Positions 1-5,372 of a DNA stretch of 5,467 bases are shown one piece after another; the stretch's first letter is position 1; every line of letters begins with the position of its first letter. Source of the stretch: Nitrososphaeraceae archaeon (GTDB lineage: Archaea; Thermoproteota; Nitrososphaeria; Nitrososphaerales; Nitrososphaeraceae); contig JANWJI010000171.1 in the NCBI GenBank assembly GCA_025449515.1, positions 1 to 5,467 of the forward strand, read 5' to 3'. A program made the translations under genes and the position numbers. Below the pieces are notes generated by a model. The model did not search any database. It had not been told where the DNA came from and saw only the letters and a program-made list of their open reading frames with translations.

Positions 1-193
1 AATCCATCTTCCAAAGAAAGCTCCATACCTTAATCCAAATGAAAGAAAGGTAAACCAGCTGATAAAGTCATGTGTATGTGCGAATAGGTTTTATGAAAAT
101 ATAGAAGATCAGAAAGCCGCAGTATCACTATATATGGATGAGCAGTTTGGAACGTGGATTGATGATGATGGTGGTCTATACTATGACACTTGA
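1..193 (+). CDS. C-terminal fragment of a DDE (IS630-like) transposase, cut by the window edge
   Basis: Reading from base 2, 63 codons stay open to a TGA at 191-193; the start lies outside the window. The visible protein opens with IHLPKKAPYLNPNERKVNQL, which matches the C-terminal catalytic block of IS630/Tc1-type DDE transposases (family pattern LPxYSPxLNPIExxW). The E in NPNE sits where the third acidic residue of the DDE triad is expected. The tail is charged and ends in an acidic, Tyr-rich segment (about residues 46-63). These enzymes cut and join the ends of their own element. The usual I-E-x-x-W is here N-E-R-K-V, so the copy is divergent and may be inactive. Whether it is intact or a relic cannot be told from one end. 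No terminal inverted repeat can be identified, because the left end of the element is not in view. Family assignment is good; activity is unknown. Confidence 0.75.
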   Translation, partial: IHLPKKAPYLNPNERKVNQLIKSCVCANRFYENIEDQKAAVSLYMDEQFGTWIDDDGGLYYDT

Positions 194-194
194 C

Positions 195-228
195 TTATCA
201 TATGAATCCGCCGCTCGTTAGATGATAA
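195..228. repeat. Short inverted repeat just after the transposase stop
   Basis: TTATCAT at 195-201 is exactly complementary to ATGATAA at 222-228, with 20 bases between, starting one base after the transposase stop codon. It could be part of the end of the insertion element or a stem in the transcript tail. No T-run follows on the plus strand, so it is a poor terminator candidate. A 7-base pairing of this kind can also occur by chance in AT-rich DNA. Confidence 0.35.
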
Positions 229-670
229 CCGAGTCCTATCTACTACGTCATGAAATGGAAATCGCCCCAGGAGGTTCGCTACCACGCTAGACCATGCACC
301 TTCCGAAAAAACCGCTGAATTATTTACTTACACAAATCTTATATATTAATTATATATCTTTGCTGCTATAGAGATAGAGAAATTTATATACCAAATATAT
401 ATACTTTTCTATGTTGGGCGGCAGGCCTATATGTTATCCAAAAAAGTAGAAATGATGGCTCAGGATTACACTGTAGATTTTTCTTGATCCTATGGATCTT
501 TTGTTGGATTCTATATGACATCACCTACCAGATTATTTGCAGAGGAAGCTCCTTTAGCATTTTTATTTGTCACTATTAGATCCGATCTTCGTACTGCCAG
601 ATACTGAAAGCATTGATTCACCTCGCCAAGTCAGCTGGCAACATGCATGGAGCTTCCTATACTTCAAATT
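229..670. other. Intergenic stretch without a convincing gene
   Basis: No open frame of useful length and no recognisable RNA gene is seen on either strand. Bases 335-410 are very AT-rich, with runs of alternating T and A that could contain TATA-type promoter elements for either direction. Two small plus-strand frames were read: 250-318 (22 residues, starting MKWKSPQEV) and 515-607 (30 residues, starting MTSPTRLFAEEAP). Neither has a recognisable motif or a ribosome binding site. The second is preceded in the same frame by another short ORF from about 431 that stops at a TGA, so a decayed gene is possible but not shown. Together with the neighbouring transposase tail, the region reads as insertion-associated, decayed DNA. 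Confidence 0.5.
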
Positions 671-691
671 CTGATCAAAAATAATTATCAG
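671..691 (-). terminator. Weak hairpin with T5 loop, possible terminator
   Basis: CTGAT at 671-675 pairs exactly with ATCAG at 687-691. On the minus strand the loop contains five consecutive T (677-681). It overlaps the stop codon of the short frame at 688-786 and lies about 130 bases beyond the stop of the pyruvate-kinase-like gene. Archaeal termination mostly depends on T-tracts, so this could end that transcript. The signal is weak. Confidence 0.25.
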
Positions 692-786
692 GCCAAACGA
701 AGTCGTAATTTTAAAGCAATGTCTATCTCCTGAACAGCTTCATCCGTTTGCTTATCGCTTGGTCTTGAGTATTCGTGTAAATTCAC
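688..786 (-). CDS. Possible 32-residue ORF or C-terminal remnant behind the pyruvate-kinase-like gene
   Basis: From a GTG at 784-786 a frame runs to a TGA at 688-690 and encodes a strongly hydrophilic peptide starting VNLHEYSRPSDKQTDEAVQE and ending in a basic KLRLRLA. It matches no family I know. The frame is the same as that of the upstream pyruvate-kinase-like gene: after that gene's TGA (823-825) there is no further stop until 688, so readthrough would add 45 residues. Only the distal part has a protein-like composition. No ribosome binding site is evident before the GTG. The kinase-like protein already has the expected natural end of its family, so this is unlikely to be its missing tail. 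It may equally be a chance frame; confidence is low. Confidence 0.2.
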   Translation of the reverse strand: MNLHEYSRPSDKQTDEAVQEIDIALKLRLRLA

Positions 787-822
787 AACGCCCCAAAGAA
801 CTGAACAACCTAAGCACCTACA

Positions 823-2721
823 TCAGAACAAATCTGACTGTGGAGTAAAACCCCTGAATAACCGGTGTTTCTTGATCTGATGCTGCTCTTCGACGCTTAA
901 TAAGCTTCCTAATGTTTTGAGTGCCTCAGCTATATGTATTCCATTGTTGAGCATTACACACTCCGCACGCTGCCCCATTATGGCATCGGTAATTTCTGCA
1001 CGACTTCTAAGACCGCTTTCAGTCAGACTTTCTAGAATCTGAGTTGCCAAGATGACAGGAATATGTGCCGATTCGCACAGACATAAAATATCTTCTTGAA
1101 CGAATGCCAGATTTTCAAATCCTACTTCAACTGCCAAATCACCTCTTGCAATTAAAATTGCGAATTTAGGCAACTCTAGTCCGGCTAGAAGAATTCTAGC
1201 CAAATTATGAGTCGAATCAACTGTTTCTATCTTTGCGACTATACCTAAATCCGGACTACCAAGTTTCGACAATTCCCTTTGCAAGCTACAAACATCTTCT
1301 GGATTTTGGACAAAACTTAACCCAACCAAATCCGCATATTCAGCAATAAATTGTAAATTTAGGATATCTTCTTGAGTCAGCGCCGGTAACATAATAGAAG
1401 AATCTGGAAAATTAATACCCTTATGTGACTTGATTTCAGCTATCAGGCCTTTGGGCGAAACGATTTCTAACTCAAGATACTGGTTATTCGATGACCTTAC
1501 TATCGCCTCAATTTTTCCATCGTCTATGAATACCCTGTGACCAACCAAAACTCGGTGAAGTACCTCCGGATGGGTACAACTAATGCCAGCAGGCGTACCG
1601 TCAAGTTTATTAGCCAAATGGCCCAGCCTTGAACTATCCCTGTAAATGCGCAACGTATTTCCAGCCTCAACATTAATTTCAATTGGTTGTGGCATGATTC
1701 GGCCAATTGTAAACGAACATTTAGTATCATTATTAGCAACATTATTTGATTGACATTCTAACTTTATGCCCTCCTTCAAATATGCTGTATGTTCTAATCC
1801 AATGCGCACTTTCGATGGACTTATGCGTTCAAGGACAGTCATGATGCGTAGCCGCTCATCCCTTGCATCCCTGAAAGTTATTTTCTGGCCAATCTGTAAA
1901 CTGCCTAATCCACCATAATCGATTTTTGATATTGCAATAACGAAGCTAGACGGTGCATCTTCAATGCTAATTGGTTTTGTTATGTTCGCTTCACTGTCCA
2001 AAAAGCCCTCAACAAATCGAATGGGGCGCCCATGAAGATCTTTTAATACCGTAATTTTTAGTGGACTGACTTTATTCTCCATCTGACCTGTGCGAATTTT
2101 AGGACCTCCCAAATCCATTAAAATAGGACACTCATGTCCAACTTTCTTTCCGCGTTCAATTAATCGTTGTTCTGAAATGCGTATTGATTCGATTAGCAGC
2201 TTCCATTCTCTCTTTGTGTTGTGGGCACAATTAATTCGAACAAGATCCAGTCCGTTCTCAAGAAGCAGCTCAATTAGGTCATATTGAAAAATATCAGAGG
2301 CATCAAGAGTTACCATTATTCGTGTCCTTCTTCTCTTCCCAGGGGGACCAAACATCAGTTGTGTCCGGTTGTTCAATATCGAACTGCCGTCTTGTGCAGT
2401 AACCTTACACGGTGTCTCGTGACCGAGTGGCGGTATTCCAAAATGCTTGAGAACCTGTTCCATGCTGAAAAGTACATTACTTTCAATCATTCCTAATGAA
2501 GAAAGACCCTGCTGATCTAGGCGTATCTGTAAGTCTGATATGTCATGCTTTCTTAATGCCAAGTAGCAAAGCAGATTGTCTCGACTACATTCCTTTTCGC
2601 GTGTGCCAGGCCCAAACTTAATCCTAGAAATCGTCTTTTTAGCACATTCTATCGTATTAACATATAATGTATGAAGTTCTTTACCAAGGCTTTCGAAATC
2701 TTCTTCATGAATCCTAGCCAA
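823..2721 (-). CDS. Divergent pyruvate-kinase-like protein with extra N-terminal domain and enlarged B-domain region
   Basis: The protein has 632 residues, against about 450-480 for a classical pyruvate kinase (phosphoenolpyruvate + ADP to pyruvate + ATP). Residues 1-120 are an added domain containing LALRKHDISDLQIRLDQQGL followed by SSLG. The TIM-barrel core follows: R-I-N-C-A-H (162-167), MDLGGPKIRTG (202-212), KIE with the catalytic Lys497, ARGDL with Asp528, and ATQILES with Thr560. The usual Glu before I-R-T-G is Lys208, and two potassium-ligand positions (Ser, Thr) are Ala166 and Leu204; this is the pattern of K+-independent enzymes. The B-domain region (about 213-445) is roughly twice the normal length. 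The C-terminal regulatory domain is absent; the chain ends shortly after the AECVML block. The start is TTG, six bases after an in-frame TGA. The next Met is residue 78, inside the conserved N-terminal block, so TTG is preferred. The family is clear, but the actual substrate is inferred. Confidence 0.85.
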   Translation of the reverse strand: MARIHEEDFESLGKELHTLYVNTIECAKKTISRIKFGPGTREKECSRDNLLCYLALRKHDISDLQIRLDQQGLSSLGMIESNVLFSMEQVLKHFGIPPLGHETPCKVTAQDGSSILNNRTQLMFGPPGKRRRTRIMVTLDASDIFQYDLIELLLENGLDLVRINCAHNTKREWKLLIESIRISEQRLIERGKKVGHECPILMDLGGPKIRTGQMENKVSPLKITVLKDLHGRPIRFVEGFLDSEANITKPISIEDAPSSFVIAISKIDYGGLGSLQIGQKITFRDARDERLRIMTVLERISPSKVRIGLEHTAYLKEGIKLECQSNNVANNDTKCSFTIGRIMPQPIEINVEAGNTLRIYRDSSRLGHLANKLDGTPAGISCTHPEVLHRVLVGHRVFIDDGKIEAIVRSSNNQYLELEIVSPKGLIAEIKSHKGINFPDSSIMLPALTQEDILNLQFIAEYADLVGLSFVQNPEDVCSLQRELSKLGSPDLGIVAKIETVDSTHNLARILLAGLELPKFAILIARGDLAVEVGFENLAFVQEDILCLCESAHIPVILATQILESLTESGLRSRAEITDAIMGQRAECVMLNNGIHIAEALKTLGSLLSVEEQHQIKKHRLFRGFTPQSDLF

Positions 2722-3342
2722 TGCTCACGTTTTTCATGCCGGGCGTCCGTTAAGTCTTTTACTCCATTGGATTTTATCTACTAGAATTTCTCATACCTTA
2801 CATATTTCAGAATATCTAGATTTAGACGCCAATTTCCACATTGGTAATTCAGGGTGGAGCATCCAGTTCGTTTGACATTGCCATCCTTGATAACCTATGA
2901 CCAGATTTCGATTTGCTACTATAAGAGTCAGACCTGCGAATATTCATACTGAAAAATCCTAAATGTTTACCTAGACAGCATTAGTACCGAGTCATGGCAA
3001 TGCAATAATATACTGGACTTTGAAAACTGACTGGCTAATCCTATGTCGAATAGATAGTCCTGCTTTCAACTAAAGTAAGTATTGGTTAGATCTACGCGCT
3101 TACCTCCGTATCTGTAATGTAGACGACCTAGTTGTACCCACGAATAAGATCGTTAATGCAACTTATGGATTAGAAGACAATAGTCTGAAATCAAGTATTG
3201 GGAATACTTTTTAATCCAAAGACTCGAACGAAATACTTGTGTCTCCAATTAATATGACCGTAGTGTTGTGAACATTCAACATTCTACCTATTAGCAATAT
3301 ATACGAAAGATCGAAACCAGATGCGCTTATTGACGCTCCAAC
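2722..3342. other. Long gene-poor intergenic stretch
   Basis: About 620 bases with no open frame over 60 codons, no tRNA or rRNA signature, no tandem repeat and no recognisable insertion-sequence end. Immediately upstream of the pyruvate-kinase-like gene, the minus strand has GATAAAAT (about 2769-2776), a plausible TATA element some 50 bases before the TTG start. The longest protein-like short frame is on the minus strand at 2849-2947: 32 residues, ATG start, serine-rich, beginning MNIRRSDSYSSKSKSGHR. It has no convincing ribosome binding site and no known motif. Another of 23 residues lies at 3211-3282. Gene-poor gaps like this fit the low coding density of some soil ammonia-oxidising archaea, but a decayed gene or an unrecognised RNA cannot be excluded by eye. 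Confidence 0.5.
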
Positions 3343-3513
3343 ATGCATTCTAGGTATAAGAGAAAATCGAACACCCTACTAAGTTGTCGAATGGCTAGAA
3401 GATTTTCTGAGCGTGATGAAATTTTATTTTTACCAAGGCCTGAATATAGAGATTGGCAGAATATAATTCCAAAAAAATTTGAGAAACACCCAAGGTCTAA
3501 TAGGAATCATTAG
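3343..3513 (+). CDS. Possible small protein of 56 (or 40) residues, unknown function
   Basis: An ATG at 3343 opens a frame to the TAG at 3511-3513; a second ATG at 3391 in the same frame would give 40 residues starting MARRFSERDEILFLPRPEYR. The composition is basic and aromatic-rich (Arg, Lys, Phe, Tyr, Trp), and the part after 3391 looks more like protein than the part before. After the TAG the same frame continues without interruption from an ATG at 3517 to a TAA at 3574-3576, giving 19 residues with three Cys (C-S-K-K-N-T-M-C-K-N-C), reminiscent of half a zinc knuckle. The frame overlaps the likely transcript end of the converging inhibitor gene by a few bases. It matches no family I know. 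No clear ribosome binding site is visible. It may be a small real gene, a gene broken by the TAG, or chance. Confidence 0.3.
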   Translation: MHSRYKRKSNTLLSCRMARRFSERDEILFLPRPEYRDWQNIIPKKFEKHPRSNRNH

Positions 3514-3540
3514 AAGATGTCCAAGCAACGAGATTGCTCT

Positions 3541-3568
3541 AAAAAAAATACCATGTGCAAAAATTGCA
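3541..3568 (-). terminator. Hairpin plus T8 tract downstream of the inhibitor gene
   Basis: On the minus strand, four bases after the inhibitor stop codon, TGCAA (3564-3568) pairs with TTGCA (3556-3560) around a three-base loop. Eight consecutive T (3541-3548) follow about seven bases later. Archaeal RNA polymerase terminates at T-tracts, so this is a reasonable end point for the protease-inhibitor transcript. The stem is short and the T-tract is the stronger part of the evidence. Confidence 0.45.
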
Positions 3569-3572
3569 TTAA

Positions 3573-3884
3573 CTAACGTCTCTGTTCTTGGATCTTTCTT
3601 CTCAAATATCCAATAAATGGACTTAACCCAGCAGGCGTAGTAATGTCTGTGGTCTCAACCGTATGTTTTCTTCCGTTATCTGATTCCAATGTAATCTTAT
3701 ATCTTAAATAATCGGCAGCATCTGGATTTGGTTGGCCAGTGTTGTTAGGTAAATCATAGAAATTCGAAGTATTGATCAGTGACTGGACCACTTGAACTTC
3801 CGAGGAGGGTAAAAAATTGGTGTCTAAATTAATTTTTTTAGATAGACCAGCGATTCCTCCACTCTGTTCAAAAGAAATTCTCAA
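3573..3884 (-). CDS. Emfourin-type inhibitor of M4 metalloproteases
   Basis: A 103-residue protein with no signal peptide or membrane segment. It starts MRISFEQSGGIAG, matching the family opening M-R-I-x-F-E-R-S-G-G, and continues with PDAADYLRYKITLE (54-67), GRKHTVETTD (71-80) and a closing PAGLSPFIGYLRR (84-96). These are the conserved blocks of emfourin, the small protein that binds and blocks protealysin, an intracellular zinc endopeptidase. The gene follows an M4 protease by 50 bases on the same strand, the same arrangement as in bacterial protealysin operons, so its partner is almost certainly that enzyme. The start is TTG: it is the only suitable start, since an in-frame TGA lies nine bases upstream and there is no internal Met. 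A good archaeal ribosome binding site precedes it. Family and partner are confident by pattern and context; inhibition by this copy is inferred. Confidence 0.85.
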   Translation of the reverse strand: MRISFEQSGGIAGLSKKINLDTNFLPSSEVQVVQSLINTSNFYDLPNNTGQPNPDAADYLRYKITLESDNGRKHTVETTDITTPAGLSPFIGYLRRKIQEQRR

Positions 3885-3896
3885 TTTGTATCAAGT

Positions 3897-3903
3897 GATC
3901 ACC
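3897..3903 (-). promoter_or_regulatory. Shine-Dalgarno sequence of the inhibitor gene
   Basis: On the minus strand GGTGATC lies 12 bases before the TTG start. It is complementary to the GATCACC stretch at the 3' end of archaeal 16S rRNA (from general knowledge; no rRNA is in this window). It supports the TTG start and separate translation of the inhibitor, since the intergenic gap is too long for simple coupling to the protease stop. Confidence 0.55.
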
Positions 3904-3934
3904 GAGCAATGAATTAACTTTTTGTCTTTCAAAG

Positions 3935-5047
3935 TCATCTCATTATAATCCTAGGTCTGACATTTGCGACCAGGTCAGGTTTTTCGGCATCAATGCCAGC
4001 CTCCCTCCAGGCGTTGAATATTGCGTTCTCTTCTAGGCTTCCTTCACCAAACAGGGAGCCCGCAACATCAAAAGTGTGGTTTGCTGCATCTTGAAATCCC
4101 GAGTTGTGTCGAAGCCTGGCTGTATTCGCAATATACCATACTTTACCAATCTTCTCCCATGATCGCCCGCCCACACTCTTACACGCCAGATAAAACGCAT
4201 AATTTGCTATGCCCGATGAGGTATGGACATCCATGTCAGGCCTATAGTCTCGATAGTTTTTGATTTGATCATCGTACGGATTAGCCGTCCCCGGATCCCT
4301 CATTGAACGAAGTGCATTACCACCCGTCATCAACCCCTCCCCTATTAACCAGTGAGCAGCATCGACCGTCTGATTGCTTGTCCATTGTGAAATCATTACA
4401 CCAAAACAATCTGACATAGACTCATTCAATCCTCCCGACTCACCTACATAATCAAGGTTAGAGGTATGGTTAGTTACTCCGTGCGTCATTTCATGGCCCA
4501 TAACGTCAAGAAGTTCTGCCAGTTTATGTTTCTCAAAATCAACATCGTCACCATCGCCATAAACCATCTGACGCCCGTTCCAAAAGGCATTATCGAAATC
4601 CCTAGCAAAATGGACTGACGAAACCATTGGCATACCATGATTGTCCAACGAATTTCGATTAAATACCTTCTTGTAAAACTCGTACACGCTGCCGGTATTA
4701 TTGTAAACATTGTCACCGTCCAAATCGCCTGTCTCACCTCCGCTTTCCTGACGCACAAGCCTACCAGGAAGTTCAGTCTGAGTTTGCGAGTTTTGTATAT
4801 CATAGATTTCTCGCCGCATTTCTGCGAGTCCCGATGCCGCAAAGCCACGCAATCCCGCTAAAGCCATTCTCTGTCCCCGTATAAACTGGGTGATTTTGAG
4901 GGTATATATGGCCCTGTCACGCTGTTCTGCACTTCCATCCTTAATCTTATGCTCAACGGCCGCAGCAGTAGTACAAGGAAAATGATATATAAAAATAGTA
5001 ATGATGGGATGTGGCCATTTTTGTTCTCTGTGCCTGATCTCATACAA
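3935..5047 (-). CDS. Protealysin-like M4 (thermolysin family) zinc metalloprotease
   Basis: A 370-residue neutral endopeptidase. HEMTH (185-189) supplies the two zinc His ligands and catalytic Glu186. GGLNESMSD (205-213) gives the third ligand Glu209 and Asp213. Tyr200 lies exactly 15 residues after the first His, as Tyr157 does in thermolysin. His275 in DVHTSSGIANYAFY is the transition-state His; the usual Asn two residues later is Ser277. The short N-terminus, DGSAEQRDRA (37-46), RGQR (57-60) and REIYDIQN (79-86) are typical of the protealysin subgroup, which acts in the cytoplasm and removes a short propeptide itself. The emfourin inhibitor gene follows directly. The expected PPL-type propeptide motif is missing before residue 35, and another frame with an ATG at 5041-5043 holds a faint likeness, so the 5' end may contain an indel. 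The assigned TTG start (5045-5047) is therefore uncertain; everything after about residue 36 is solid. Confidence 0.9.
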   Translation of the reverse strand: MYEIRHREQKWPHPIITIFIYHFPCTTAAAVEHKIKDGSAEQRDRAIYTLKITQFIRGQRMALAGLRGFAASGLAEMRREIYDIQNSQTQTELPGRLVRQESGGETGDLDGDNVYNNTGSVYEFYKKVFNRNSLDNHGMPMVSSVHFARDFDNAFWNGRQMVYGDGDDVDFEKHKLAELLDVMGHEMTHGVTNHTSNLDYVGESGGLNESMSDCFGVMISQWTSNQTVDAAHWLIGEGLMTGGNALRSMRDPGTANPYDDQIKNYRDYRPDMDVHTSSGIANYAFYLACKSVGGRSWEKIGKVWYIANTARLRHNSGFQDAANHTFDVAGSLFGEGSLEENAIFNAWREAGIDAEKPDLVANVRPRIIMR

Positions 5048-5089
5048 AGTATTGCCAGAGCATAAAAACCCTGAATATGCAATGACAAC

Positions 5090-5272
5090 TTAGAGCATTA
5101 TTCTGATACCTCTCTGAGTATTATCCTTCACATACTTATGAAATTCCTCAACAATGATTGCGTTTGTACAGTTAGGTATCCACCCAATCTTTGAAGCCAT
5201 AGTCGACAGTTTCGTTGGCAGGGCTGGAATATCTATTATAATGCAATATTCGGTATTTGAACCCGTATACAT
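5090..5272 (-). CDS. Small protein of unknown function (60 residues) upstream of the protease
   Basis: An ATG-started frame encodes a soluble-looking 60-residue protein with a short hydrophobic stretch, CIIIDIPALPTKLS (9-22), then SKIGWIPNCTNAIIVEEFHK (27-46) and a basic tail. It has two Cys and no signal peptide or membrane helix. I do not recognise the family. It is transcribed in the same direction as the protease and ends 42 bases before the assigned protease start. A TATA-like box lies about 55 bases upstream, so it could be the first gene of a three-gene unit with the protease and inhibitor. No Shine-Dalgarno is visible before the ATG; the sequence there is a GC-rich palindrome. A chance frame is possible, since 60 codons is not long in AT-rich DNA, but the composition and position favour a real gene. 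Confidence 0.45.
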   Translation of the reverse strand: MYTGSNTEYCIIIDIPALPTKLSTMASKIGWIPNCTNAIIVEEFHKYVKDNTQRGIRIML

Positions 5273-5274
5273 AA

Positions 5275-5320
5275 TGGGCCCAAGGGACTAATAATCAAAT
5301 TTGACTCGATTTAGGCCCAG
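5275..5320. repeat. Inverted repeat TGGGCC between the promoter and the small ORF
   Basis: The perfect palindrome TGGGCCCA at 5275-5282 lies two bases before the ATG of the 60-residue ORF. A second related arm, TTAGGCCCAG, lies at 5311-5320. The first copy with its flanks (TGGGCCCAA) and the second are complementary at eight of nine positions, with about 27 bases between. The distal arm abuts the TATA-like box and the proximal arm covers the usual ribosome-binding position. A repressor operator or a leader hairpin would both fit; neither is shown. Confidence 0.35.
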
Positions 5321-5324
5321 TTGT

Positions 5325-5332
5325 TTTTATAA
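5325..5332 (-). promoter_or_regulatory. TATA-like promoter box for the small ORF / protease / inhibitor unit
   Basis: On the minus strand TTATAAAA sits in an A/T-rich run (5324-5345), about 55 bases before the ATG at 5272. With the usual archaeal spacing of about 25 bases, transcription would start near 5300 and leave a leader of roughly 30 bases. It lies in the 100-base gap behind the histidine kinase stop. AT-rich DNA yields many such matches, so this is a position-supported suggestion only. Confidence 0.4.
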
Positions 5333-5372
5333 CTATATTTTATTCTATAGGTTGATTCTATTGATAAGCCAA

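Noticed and set aside
255..305. tRNA-like 5' half on the minus strand (TGGTCTAGCGTGGTAGC resembles a D-arm)
   Set aside because: No D-stem closure with GAC at the right place, no anticodon stem pairing, and no T-arm (GGTTCRAATCC) or matching acceptor strand within 120 bases downstream, even allowing for an intron.
1524..1742. 72-codon minus-strand frame inside the pyruvate-kinase-like gene
   Set aside because: It lies wholly within a gene with strong family motifs in another frame and has no recognisable domain.
2090..2496. Plus-strand frames of 65 and 70 codons opposite the pyruvate-kinase-like gene
   Set aside because: Antisense shadows of a well-supported coding region, with low-complexity Ser/Arg composition and no motif.
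3215..3235. GACTCGAACG, resembling the T-loop of a tRNA on the minus strand
   Set aside because: The flanking bases do not pair as a T-stem and no acceptor, D or anticodon arm is found nearby.
4021..4861. Several frames of 74-120 codons on both strands within the protease gene
   Set aside because: The protease frame carries all catalytic motifs with exact family spacing; the other frames are by-products of its codon pattern.
4858..5088. 76-codon minus-strand frame overlapping the protease 5' end, containing a hydrophobic run
   Set aside because: Its second half overlaps family-like protease sequence in the main frame and has no homology-like pattern. Only its first part is of interest, as a possible displaced start of the protease, and is reported as such.
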